Positions 49,131 through 60,240 of a stretch of DNA of 64,000 nucleotides are shown here, one piece after another (the stretch's first letter is position 1; every line of letters starts with the position of its first letter). The notes below the pieces were generated by a model. That model searched no databases, was not told the origin of the DNA, and worked only from the letters and a program-made list of their open reading frames with translations. A program made the translations under genes and the position numbers. Origin of the DNA: Xestospongia bergquistia (taxonomy: Eukaryota > Porifera > Demospongiae > Haplosclerida > Petrosiidae); contig OZ014412.1 of assembly GCA_963965975.1 (NCBI GenBank), forward strand, positions 10,273,849 to 10,337,848, written 5' to 3'.

Positions 49131-49420
49131 TACAAGCTAAATATCGCACACTATAGATATAAATATGTGTGTGGATTGTGGATGGATATAAGTAATAAAG
49201 ATATATAGATGTCCTATACTACAAAGTGCTACTCAATTGTTTTTAATAGAAGCCAACAATATTTTGCATCAAAGATCATTGTACTTTCTAGAAATTATAG
49301 TTGAATTTGAAAGTTACCTTTTTCAAAAACAGCAATATATACACACACAGTAAACATTTTAATATTGAGACACCATGTATATTCAGACGTCTTCCTTCTC
49401 TTGTAGGAAATAAAAGCAAT
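49090..49420. repeat. Near-identical block shared with 54366-54690
   Basis: From AGCAATTAGGAGAGCTTACA to GTCTTCCTTCT the two copies differ by only a few bases and small indels over about 330 bp, in direct orientation. This is the youngest duplication visible in the window. Confidence 0.85.
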
Positions 49421-49838
49421 TAAAGTGATATGAACAAGTGTAGCTTATAGGTAGGTGAAACAGTTAGTTATATGAGCCACAGGCTTTGTTAAGCTATTAG
49501 ACATAAGAATCAAAAAGGTAGAAGTTTCTGTCATGTCTTTGTTTGGACAAAATTTTCTATTTTTGTCATCTGCTACTTTTTATTAATGTAAAACTAAATT
49601 GCCAACAACTACTAAACTATAGACAAATGCAAATTATCTTTTTAAAATAGTTAATGCTCATTGTCACTAAAATGAATCAAGCTTTTCAAAAGGCATGTAT
49701 GAAGCTTTGCAACAATGGTACTGTAGTTGATCTCCATTTCTCTCATGCCAAAAAGTAAGTGGAGGTTTATTATTATGTTTTCATCCAACAATTGGTGTAG
49801 TTACTATTGAAGCTCCAGCTAACTTTATAGATTAATAT

Positions 49839-49991
49839 GTTAGATTCACTGATGGCTTAAAGTCAAATCAGGGAATATTTCATGTGTGTCTTAATAGAGC
49901 TTGGGGTGCAGTATGTCAAACTTGGACTTATGGCCATAGTAATGTGGCTTCCTACAACCTTAAACATATATACACAGCGTGTTTAGCTTAA
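49839..49991 (+). pseudogene. SRCR-domain fragment
   Basis: The plus strand encodes VRFTDGLKSNQGIFHVCLN and RAWGAVCQTW, then a stop at about 49989. This matches the start of a scavenger receptor cysteine-rich domain: V-R-L-x-D-G...G-x-V-x-x...W-G-x-V-C-x-x-x-W. The rest of the domain is missing and there is no supporting exon nearby, so it is an exon fossil. SRCR receptors are abundant in sponges, which agrees with the assumed origin. Confidence 0.6.
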
Positions 49992-50689
49992 TTTTCATTC
50001 AATCTAAAGTTGTTGTGGTCCTATATAGAACCTGCACTACCAGTATATATATGTTTGTCTTTGTATGATGACCATTACTTTGGTTCAGTACAAAACTGTC
50101 TAATATAGCTCTTGCTACACAGGCTATTATTAACATCTAAAGATCTTAAAACTTCCAAACGTACTTGTGCTAATGTCCCTAATAAATTTACTCTTGTGCT
50201 GTGGGCAAATTAGTTTGCAGAGGTCAATGATGTAGATTAAATTTATTTATTTTTAATTTATTTGTTATTCGTTATTCCTAAACGACTAATTAATATTGAG
50301 TTATATAATGTATTCCCTAGTCTAAAATAGGTCACTCAATACTATATCTAGATCCAAAAGGTAAGAAAAAATCTTTGACTCAAAAGTGATACTATATATT
50401 ATTGTAATCAAATATATGTGTAACAATTACATGAAATACATGTAACGCATGTACTGGTATAAGTTCAAATTACAAAGTAATCAATACATAAAGCATGTAT
50501 TCAATTAATTTAGAAGTCATCACAAGTTCAATGTTATATAAACGTATAAACACTACAAAGACTTTGATATATATAACGTTTTAACTTTCATTTTAGCACT
50601 TTAGTAATTAGAAAGACTATTAATAGTTACTCACATTGGAGCAATGATGTGTACTATACTACTTGATGAATTAGCAATGTGTCTTGTAT

Positions 50690-50830
50690 ATAAATAGATA
50701 GATAGATAGATAAATAGGCAGGTAGGTATGTATGTATGCATGTATATGTATGTATACACACACACACATATATGTATATATACATATAAATATATAATTA
50801 TATAATTATAATACATAACAGTCATATCAA
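50690..50830. repeat. Mixed TAGA/GTAT/CA microsatellite cluster
   Basis: Runs of GATA, GTAT, CACA and ATAT follow one another. Open frames through it (both strands) encode only low-complexity peptides and are not genes. Confidence 0.85.
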
Positions 50831-51079
50831 TTCTTATCAAACATTTATATCCTATAATAATTCTTTACACTACTAATAAACTTCATCTTTGTAGTAGTGA
50901 CTTCTCTTTGGTTCTATATAGATCTCCATTAGAGGATTATGGAGTTTAGTCTGCACTGACAGCTCTTTTCTGGATTACATTACTATTGCAGGTTCAAACT
51001 CACTGCCCAAACTCACTACCTTTAATTGTACTGGAATGAATGATGTGAGCATCTGATTGTAAATGCTTAGCATTGGTAT

Positions 51080-51660
51080 ATTGAGATATAGTCCTGAAAA
51101 TACCACGAAGCCCCTAATATAAAAAGCGTAGGATACACTTGTGTCCCATGTTGGATGGTCCTAAGGGTACTGTGTTATTTTGTATCTAATTGTAGCAGTC
51201 TGGAATTGTCCTTAGTAACAACAGAGCATCGACATCCCTTACTATAGAGTATATTGGGATGCCAGATACATACTGGGATATCCTGGGATCTCTAATACAT
51301 CCTAGGATGTGCATTGGCCTAAAGGTACCATGGAAGCTTCAGTTACCCTAATACAAATTATCCTAGGATGCCTGGGATACACTGGGATGGTCCTCATTAT
51401 ACAATGCAAGGATCCATATAACCTAATACAAAGTATCCTAGGATGTCTGGTATGGTCCTCAGGGTGCAATGGAAACATAAACATAGCCTAATACAAAGTA
51501 TTGTAGGAAGCTTAGTACGTCCTGGGATATGCCTGCTCCTCAAGAAACCATAGAAGCTTTAGATTCCCTAATACAAAGTATACTATAATGCCTGGAATGT
51601 GTATATCGTGGAATAGTCCTGAAGATACCATAGAAACTTTTATATTCTAATATACTGGTT
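51080..51660. repeat. Degenerate minisatellite, unit roughly 70-90 bp
   Basis: The words CCTAATACAAAGTAT, CCTAGGATG, CTGGGAT and GGTCCTCA recur five to seven times in the same order, with GAAACTT/GGAAGCTT-type spacers. Units diverge by 15-30% and vary in length. The short frames on both strands are products of this repeat. Confidence 0.8.
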
Positions 51661-51769
51661 AATAGTTAATAGTTCATAATATTTGATAGTTTCCATTATC
51701 CAGGAATCATACTCAATAGATATGATGAAACTGTCTAAGATTAAACCCATAAAATAGCTTAACAATTAG

Positions 51770-52015
51770 TATAATTTATAATACTAACAATAACATTCAT
51801 TCTTAAACATTTGATATTTGTGCTATGACAATGATTGTCATTTATACAAGTTTGCTATTAACCCAATTAGGAGTGCATGTAGTCCTATTTGTGAAAGAAA
51901 GAATCAGAAATCATACTTTCATAATTTATAAAGTCAAAGACATGTACAAGTTTGATTTTATTATAAACAAGTAATTAACATTTAAAATAATATTCATACA
52001 TCTTGTGACTAGTAA
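51770..52015. repeat. Second copy of the 48.34-48.57 kb block
   Basis: Same order of words as at 48340-48565, with a small insertion (AAGAAAGAATCAGAAAT) in the middle. Confidence 0.75.
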
Positions 52016-52559
52016 TAAACATATATCAACTCATACAGTGTTTGAAAATGTAATTTTAATTTATTAGTCAATTTGTATATTGATTTTCAACTAAAGTTGG
52101 TGGGTGTATTTCACAACTTTTCACTTTATAATCTGATGTTTTTGATTATTAAATCAATGGTTAATTAGTGATTATTACTATTAATTAACTATATGATAAC
52201 ATCCTGTGTGTTTGATATGAAAAGCCAACTACTTTTTTAATGACAAGTAGATTAGCAAATATGATTTAATTTTAAATCTGAAAAAATAAATTACTATTTT
52301 TGAAGAGCAGAAGAACAAACAGATGGTAAAAAGTATATACCATTTTACATTGGTAAGAATGATGCTATATGTCAAGTTCACATAAAGTAGGCAAATTCAT
52401 GGCTTTTAGTTTAAGTTATAACAGTATCTTTGGTTAAACGATACATATTTTAAACCTGTCAGTATCAGGAATAAATACATTAGTAGGATGTATCAAAAAC
52501 AGACCAAATTATAAAGAGAAAAAACTTACAAATACATGCATGTATGATAAAAGTCATGT

Positions 52560-53050
52560 AGCTGTGTGCATGCAGACTTGTGACACAAGCCATAAGCAAG
52601 TAGTTAAGAAATATTATCATCAAATGTACTACTTATATCTATGTACTAGCAAATGTTATACTATCTGTTGTAGTCATACACAGAATCAAGTTTAGAATTA
52701 TATGATGTTTGCTAATATGCCATATAAACAATTAATAAGAGTCGTTATTCTAGACAGATAATAAAACTGTTTAATTACAAGTATGAGGAAACAATAATTA
52801 TATACATTTTATATGTCTGTTTATCAATCCTAACCATCACCACAAAGAAAGGAAAAAGAAAATTAATGAATGAGGCGAAACTCAAAAACAATTGATATGT
52901 TAAAATGAACCACCAATATTAGCAGCGATAAGAATACTAGTGCTTCTTGACATACTTGTTGTACTAACATTTATTTCCACAGACAAAAATCCCTTTACTG
53001 ACATGAGTGGCATTGTCTGACCTGGTATAGCTACTGAAAGACATCTATTA
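52560..53050. repeat. Segmental duplication shared with 56335-56770
   Basis: GCAGACTTGTGACACA, TATCTATGTACTAGCAAATG and ATGATGTTTGCTAAT, and then GACATACTT and AAAATCCCTTTACTGACATG, are in the same order in both places. Each copy ends with a short conserved minus-strand open frame (see 52915-53036). Confidence 0.8.
52915..53036 (-). other. Possible terminal exon, conserved in two copies
   Basis: After a TTTCAG acceptor the minus strand reads VAIPGQTMPLMSVKGFLSVE, then about 20 residues ending ANIGGSF and a stop. The other copy (56.62-56.75 kb) reads VAISGQTIILMSVKGFLCVE and also ends TANIGGSF and a stop, with only in-frame three-base indels between them. That suggests coding constraint. No matching upstream exon was found: the candidate near 53.27 kb joins out of phase. 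The family is unknown. Confidence 0.3.
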
Positions 53051-53155
53051 TTATATAATAGTACCATCTGAATTAAAAATAGAAACTAAACAATTCACTG
53101 ACTAACAATCACTTTAAATTCAACATCCATTTTGTATAATATTTTATTTCATTAT

Positions 53156-53196
<41 letters not shown>

Positions 53197-53199
53197 CAT
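53156..53199. repeat. (CA)n/(TA)n microsatellite
   Basis: About 12 CA units followed by TATATA. Confidence 0.9.
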
Positions 53200-53435
53200 A
53201 ATTTAAATATTAACACTTTCTTATTCCATTATATATATACTCTTTATGTAAATAATATACACTTACTATACTAGGTGCACAAACGTTTAGAAAAACAAAT
53301 TCTTTCATCTTATAGTAATGCTGTATTACATGTATAACTAAAAAGCATACACAGTAATTGTATTTTTATCATTAATCTCCAAAAACAGCACAAAAAGCAA
53401 TAACTATTTTGTGGTTTATGTTTTAATCCACTCAG

Positions 53436-53631
53436 AATCCACTCTTTTATAATAGTGTCTTAATATTATAACACAAATTGCTAGTACATATATAGTAATC
53501 TAATCATTGTTTTTATGTATCTATTTGCTCTGTTAACTCATTTTGTCATAATTTTATTAAAATTTCACTGTTGCAATTTTTAAGCTTTGAGAAAGACAAC
53601 AACATATATTAAATTGATATATGTATGAATA

Positions 53632-53665
<34 letters not shown>

Positions 53666-53835
53666 TGTACATGACTATATATTCACAGCAATGAAATATC
53701 TGATTTCAGTTCCAAATAGGTTTTAATTAAATTCCACTAAGACCCCAAACAGAATCCTTTTGTTGCAAGCAATGACTTTTTTAAAAATAGGTCTAAGGAA
53801 CACCAATACTGAAATAACCAGTAACTTGGAGAATT
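53436..53835. repeat. Dispersed repeat family R, copy 3, with (GT)n
   Basis: Full left and right parts of the family around an expanded GT run at 53630-53668. It is followed by an ATGT/AT microsatellite at 53869-53955. Confidence 0.75.
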
Positions 53836-53918
53836 ATTATTTAGTGTATGATACTTACAAGAACATCCATGTATGTATGTATGTATGTATATATATATAT
53901 ATACACATACATATATAT

Positions 53919-53955
<37 letters not shown>

Positions 53956-53983
53956 CCTATAATAATTCTTTACAGTACTAATA

Positions 53984-54390
53984 AACAATAGTGTCTTAAC
54001 ATTGTAAAATAAATTGTTTCTGTTGCTAGTACATATATAGTAATAAAATCATTGTTTTTATGTATCTACTTAATTTTTTGTTGTTCTGTTAACTTATTTT
54101 ACTATAATTTTATTAAAATTTCACTGCTGCTCTTTTTAGGCTTTGAAAATGACAACATATATAAAATTGATATATGTATGTATGTATGTGTGTGTGTGTG
54201 TGCACATGACTATATATTCACAGCAATTAAATATCTCATTTTTAGTTCCAAATACGTTCTAATTAAATTCCACTAAGACGCCAAACAGACATCATGGAAG
54301 ACTACTTTTGTCTTGAACACATGCAATGACTTTTTAAAAATAGGTCTAAGGAGCACCAATACTGAAATGACCAGCAATTAGGAGAGCTTA
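53984..54390. repeat. Dispersed repeat family R, copy 4
   Basis: Follows copy 3 almost directly, in tandem orientation, separated by the 53.87-53.96 kb microsatellite. It runs on into the near-identical 49.09/54.37 kb block. Confidence 0.75.
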
Positions 54391-54740
54391 CATATATCCA
54401 AACGATTTACAAGCTAAATATCGCACACTATAGATATAAATATGTGTGTGGATTGTGGATGGATATAAGTAATAAAGATATATAGATGTCCTATACTACA
54501 AAGTGCTACTCAATTGTTTTTAATAGAAGCCAACAATATTTTGCATCAAAGATCATTGTACTTTCTAGAAATTGTAGTTGAATTTGAAAGTTACCTTTTT
54601 CAAAAACAGCAATACACACACAGTAAACAATTAATATTGAGACACCATGTATATTCAGACGTCTTCCTTCTTTTGTAGGAAATAAAAGCAATTAGGAGAG
54701 TTGTGCTTATTATTTAGTGCATGATACTTACAAGAACATC

Positions 54741-54823
54741 CATGTATGTATGTATGCATGCATGTATGTATGTATGTATGTATATATATGTATATATATA
54801 TATATCTGTGTGTGTGTGTGTGT
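54741..54823. repeat. (GTAT)n/(AT)n/(TG)n microsatellite
   Basis: Runs of GTAT and GCAT units, then ATAT, then TGTG, ending directly at the left end of the MITE at 54821. Confidence 0.85.
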
Positions 54824-55053
54824 GACCTGATTTGTAAAAAGGGATCACTTCTGTGAAAGTATTGTGACCTGATTTGTGAAAAACAACTGTTATATCATAA
54901 AACAGATTTGCAAACATATATAATAGTTATGCATATATAGCAACTGTATGTATACAAAACTGAGATGTTTAAAATGTTTTAACAGTTGTTTGCACACAAA
55001 TTAGGTCACAAATGTTTTGATAGAAGTGGTCCTTTTTTGCATATCAGGTCACA
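54821..55053. mobile_element. MITE, 233 bp with about 90-bp terminal inverted repeats
   Basis: The left end starts TGTGACCTGATTTGTAAAAA and the right end, inverted, starts TGTGACCTGATATGCAAAAA. Similarity continues for about 90 bp. Within each arm the TGTGACCTRATTTGT motif occurs twice, some 45 bp apart. No open frame is present. Target duplications could not be fixed because the left flank is a TG run. The superfamily is uncertain. Confidence 0.85.
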
Positions 55054-55061
55054 TATAGATA

Positions 55062-55261
55062 AAAAATAGTGTCTTAATATTGTAAAATAAATTGTTTCTA
55101 TTGCTAGTACATATATAGTAATCTAATCATTGTTTTTATGTATCTACTTAAAATTGTTGTGTTCTGTTAACTCATTTTGTTATAATTTCATTAAAATTCA
55201 CTGTTGCAATTTTTAAGCTTTGAGAAAGACAACAACATATATTAAATTGATATATGTATAA

Positions 55262-55301
<40 letters not shown>

Positions 55302-55350
55302 GACTATATATTCACAGCAATGAAATATCTCATTTCAGTTCCAAATATTA
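55062..55350. repeat. Dispersed repeat family R, copy 5, with (GT)n
   Basis: Directly right of the MITE. GT run at 55263-55299. It ends at TTCAGTTCCAAATA, immediately before the relic IP3R exon. Confidence 0.75.
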
Positions 55351-55369
55351 GATATTAGAGTAGTTTTAC

Positions 55370-55441
55370 CTAGTAGCAACTGAAACAACGTATGTTTTTG
55401 CCTCAGAATGTTTTAAAATCACCTTCTCAGAGGTGTGCCAT
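55370..55441 (-). pseudogene. Relic first exon of a lost IP3R-like copy
   Basis: It aligns with gene 1 exon 1: ATGGC-CACC at the start, GAGAAGGTGA, TTTTAAAA, then TACGTNGTNTCAGTTGC and an ACTAG/GT donor. It is 72 nt against 89 nt in gene 1. Deletions put a TGA directly after MAHL and break the frame. The DNA upstream matches other array flanks (18.07 and 47.22 kb). No other exon of this copy remains to its left, where repeat family R starts. Confidence 0.85.
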
Positions 55442-55459
55442 CTCTCAGATTCAATAAGA

Positions 55460-55945
55460 AGGTATAATTTTTGGTTGTGACACGCCTACATAACTTAATG
55501 TTCGAATCTTGTTTACACAAACCTTTTCTAAAAACGGTTAATTTTTTGTACTTTAAATTGCAGTGTCTTCTGTATCCCCAAATGCTGTTTAACTTATATA
55601 GCAGTCAGCTTTAATGCAACAACAATGATTACAAAATTATGAAAAAAAGTAGCTTCTTAGTACAGTTTAAGTTTGACCTTGTTGATGTCACGTGACACAA
55701 ATAAGGCCTAATTAATACACAATGAACATTCCAGAACCACATTTGTTAATTTAGCATGCAGAACTACAGATTATTAACTTATGATGTTACAGTAGGTAAG
55801 ACATATTGCTTATCAAAGTATGTTAAAATGGCTAAATAAAACCCTTAAGATCATTAGATGAATATATGTCTATTATAATCCAAGACTTATAGGTAGGAGT
55901 AGGAATAGTGAATAAGAGCCAGAATTATATCACCAAGGGAGTAGG
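55460..55945. repeat. 5' flank of the lost copy
   Basis: It combines the block shared with 18.07-18.35 kb (55.46-55.75) and the block shared with 47.22-47.50 kb (55.72-55.94). It is thus the only place where both are joined and sit next to an exon 1. A TCACGTGA E-box palindrome is at about 55687-55694. Confidence 0.75.
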
Positions 55946-56334
55946 TACTGACAACTCCAACTAAGTAATATTGTACAGCCTTGTCAGCACTGCCACCAGA
56001 AGATACTAAATTGTAATGTCACTTAGAACATCAATGGTATCGAGCTACTTTCACCTTATATTTGAACTTGTATCATAACACAACCTGGATTATATTGTAC
56101 TACAGCTATGTTAGATACTATATTGAATATAATATGCTGCATTGGATTGTCATTGATAGAGGTTATTTGTTATTTAATGTATAAAATGGTTATATGAGTT
56201 TCACGTACAAGTATGATATCCTTTAGTTTGTATATGTGGTGATGTAAAAAATTAAAGATCTAACAGGTACTGTATATATATAGATTGTTATGTTCATTGA
56301 GTGAGTTTTGTGAAAGTATAGATTTAATATAGCT

Positions 56335-56770
56335 ATGTCCATGCAGACTTGTGACACACTGTAACAAGCCATATGCAAGTAGTTGTATCATCAAATATAC
56401 TACTTATATCTATGTACTAGCAAATGTTATAGTATCTGTTATGGTCACACACAGTATCAAATTTAAAGTCATATGATGTTTGCTAATAAAACTAATTAAT
56501 TACAAGTATGAGGAATGATATTATATACATTCCATTTACCAATCCTAACTATTACCAAAGAGAAACAGAAAAAAAAAAAATGAGGTGAAACTCAAATAAC
56601 AAACTGATGAATTAAAAAGACCCACCAATATTAGCAGTGATAAGAATGTAGCTAGTGCTTGACATACTTACTCCACTAACATTTATTTCTACACACAAAA
56701 ATCCCTTTACTGACATGAGTATTATGGTCTGGCCAGATATAGCTACTGAAAAGATATCTGTTGTTATACA
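56335..56770. repeat. Second copy of the 52.56-53.05 kb block
   Basis: Same order as the first copy, with small deletions and a poly-A run (56571-56580). It contains the second conserved short frame (VAISGQ...ITANIGGSF) at about 56.62-56.75 kb. Confidence 0.8.
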
Positions 56771-57254
56771 TCTGAGTTAAGTATGCAATTTACTGACTAA
56801 CATTCATTTTGAATTAAACATACATCATGTATTTTATTCCATTATACATAAATATATATAATTAAAACTTTAACACTTTATTACTCTTTATATATATATA
56901 TATATAGTCTCTATGTAAAAAATAAACTTAACTATACTAAGTGCAAAAACTCTTAGAAAAACAGATTTTCATCTTAAAATAATATACTGTATATTATATG
57001 TGTACATAAAAACATACACAATATCTTCAATATTATCAATAAAAACAGCATAAAAACAGCAATAATTTGGAGCAGTAATAATTGTATTTTTATCATTTTA
57101 GATCAAAAAACAGCATAAAAAGCAGCAATAATTTGTAGCAGTAATAATTGTATTTTTATCATTTTAGAACAAAAGACTGCAGTAATAATGTGTGGCTTTT
57201 TGAAAATTTTAAAGTTACTTTCACTATATATTGTCATTTCTAGTTTTGATTTTC

Positions 57255-58858
57255 TCATTCAGCTTTCAAATTTTTCAATTCTTCCAATATTGTTTTCTCC
57301 ATTTTAACAAACTGTGCATTTTGATCTCTAGTAAACACCTTTCCTCCAAGCTTTTTTGCTTTACGAAGTGGAAGGAATTTAATACTACCAGGATTACTAC
57401 AAACCTATATAGAAATCAAATAATATATATCACTGTTAAAACAAAACTGGTTGTTTTTATAGTCAGTCAGGTTGCATACATCCCACAAAATACATCAAAA
57501 AGGTATTATTATATGTTGGTTTGGTTGCTAATAGATATGTGTCTGTAGCATGTAGGGAAGTCCTATGCACTTACTTATGCAGCAAAGCAACCATGTATGA
57601 CACCCCTTACACACGGGTCCATTATCAATAAAATCATTTATGTTATTAATGAGGGAGACATTAGATAGTGTGTTTGTTACACTTAATACACAACATTTTA
57701 TCAGTATATTTAGAAATAACACGCAGCAAGATGTTTACTACTCTGCAGCTTCTTGTTCTGTATATGCAACATATATGACTATGGATCAACCAATCCATTT
57801 TTGTAGTGACATATAAACATGTGTAGTTAACACTTACGCAATCATAGACATATTTTTCAATAGCATTATGATCTTCAGGTTTCTTTGACTTGACATGATG
57901 AATAAAATACATATAGTTGTACATGTTATGATCATCACAACAATGGTCTTCAAAGCTCTTAGTAAAAGAGAAAAAACTTTGATAATATTGTGGCAATTGA
58001 AAAGATGTATCAACTTAACAGACTGCAGTATATTTATCAGTTTAGATAATCCCAAAATAGCAATAAACTCATATAATTTAAAAACGACTAATACTTAATT
58101 AGATGATGATAAACAAGAACATATGAGGTGTTATTGATTAAGGTCACTTAAATTTTAAATTTTGTGACGTATCTATTTGTAGCATCATTATTTTATGACC
58201 AATGTTAACAGAGACAACACAAATAGCCCTTAGTACAAGTTACACTTAAAGATTTTATTTAAGATGCATATGGTCTGTTATTCATAACTCAACATATTGC
58301 TGTCTTTTGATTAATAACTATTTGCAGTCAATGAACACGGAAATGCTAATGGAAACATAGACTGAAAACATTGAATATAATGTCTACTATTCTTAGATGT
58401 ACGAAATAATGAAAACATGCTAAAAAAAGCAAAGGCCATTTAGCTCCTTCTTGTTTTGTCTCTTGTTTGGTTCTTACACTTAAAGTTGTCAAAATTGGTT
58501 GGATAATAAAAATAAGAAAGTAGGAATTTGAGACTCACCCCAGTCCTATGTTTCCTTGCATTTACATTACAAAGACTTAACACAAAGTATATGTGCTTTA
58601 ATAACATGTTATGACTTTAAGCTACTTTACTAATATGTTTAATTTATAAAGACACAAAAACTGCTTTGGCATAGAATTAAATTGTAATTAAAAGGTGGCA
58701 GCAATAATAAACCATCTAGTTCTCAGTTGAATGTGCAAGTATGAATTAACAAGTGAAATCAACATCTAGCCACTTACTATGCCATATTGTTCAAATTGAT
58801 CACTATCAATGCCACAAATAAAACAAAAATCTTTCTTGTCCTTTTCAGCTGCATCCTA
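57255..58858 (-). other. Gene 3: C2H2 linker and C-terminal exons
   Basis: DFCFICGIDSDQFEQYGI, a long intron, SFEDHCCDDHNMYNYMYF, EKYVYDC, then last exon 57255-57404 with NPGSIKFLPLRKAKKLGG and QFVKMEKTILEELKNLKAE before TGA. The C-x2-C-x17-H-x4-H finger is intact. The tail ends in a short amphipathic helix, unlike the frame-shifted tail of gene 2. Confidence 0.88.
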
Positions 58859-60177
58859 GAGTAACAGAGCAATTGTATACATACATTTAAACACATGGCA
58901 AAATTATAGTCTCACTCTTTTGGCTCTAAGCTCAGAGAACCTGTCTATCAAGATGGCTGCAATAACCTCTAAACCAATAACAGAAACTATGATAAAAAAT
59001 GTTAAGTCAATAAATGAACGCCCTAAGTAAACTTGAAAAGATGGGTATTCTTGACCAACTCGATTTGTTGGAATCTATAGAAAAGGAGTCAATAGCTGTT
59101 ATAGATCATTACAAAACTCACAGCTCTAAAACCATTTAATAAACCTTCTCTTATTATAGTAATATAACATTCAAAAAGACTTTGACAGAATAAGTTGTCA
59201 CCAGGTTCAGGATTAAAGAAGTTAGAAATGAAAGCAAATGAGATAGCAGCATAGATCAGTATAATACTCAGAATGAGAAGTATGACTAATATCAACTGGA
59301 CAACTAAAGTAAAAAATGACTTATTCACTAATAACTTGTTAATAAATTGCTTACATTTGCCTTGGACAGCTTTTACAACATGATTAAGAAGTTCACTTTT
59401 AATAAAAATATAAGGCAGACAAAAACAATAAAAATATCCTGAGAAGAATAAACCCAAAATGGAACAGGCAAGAAAGAACAAACGATAAATTGTATAAACC
59501 CCCCAAAAATTGATGTCAAAATATTGGCTTTTTGGAGGTTTGTTGATCCAATTTAACTTTTTATTGTCCTTGAACTTCTCAAACTGGCTTAACCAAAGTT
59601 TTGCTTCGTACCTGCAATATAGAGAACCAAAAACAGTCAAAATAGTTTATATATGATACAAAATATATTTAGTCTCTCTATAATGATAATTTTACATGTT
59701 AATTGTATATGTCTCACAATAGATTCATAAGTAATGGGTGGATCTTGAATGTAAAGTTTGGATACTTAAAAAGAAAGTAGTTGATGACCATAAAGAGACT
59801 CAATATCCGATGTAAAATTCCCAGCAGTCGATATATAAATTGATAAGGTATACTAGTCTCCGGATACAAGACAATAAAAAGGGATGAGTTACTGCCAATA
59901 GTAAATGACCTAAAATGTATCATCAGTAGTATAATAGTTTAATTAAAACCTGCCTGTCAGAAATTCTAAATGCAATTAGAACAATTATGTTAAGAAGAAT
60001 TGTCAGAAAGTTTAGAAATAATCGTAGTGGACCTCTATCGATTCAAAGATAAAAAGTAGCATGAAAATATTTGTTAAAGATGACTTACGACCACTTCTTT
60101 ATTATTGAGATCTTTTTAATTTTCGGTTTTTCCTAAATAGGTAGTTTGGAAAGACACTATCTAGCACCATTTTTAAT

Positions 60178-60240
<63 letters not shown>

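Noticed and set aside
50631-50840. Low-complexity Tyr/Ile/Val-rich frames, also at 53.74-53.99, 54.71-54.92, 60.18-60.39 and 28.08-28.40 kb
   Set aside because: They are translations of TA, CA and TAGA microsatellites.
50953-51051. Plus-strand CTDSSFLDYITIAG...FNCTGMNDVSI as a second SRCR-like piece
   Set aside because: Only a short F-N-C-T-G similarity; too weak to call.
51302-51491. Overlapping open frames on both strands with Pro/Cys-rich sequence
   Set aside because: They arise from the minisatellite; no start context or conservation.
53265-53320. Upstream exon (FVFLNVCAPSI) for the conserved 52.9-kb frame
   Set aside because: Joining the GTAAGT donor to the TTTCAG acceptor is out of phase and gives an immediate stop.
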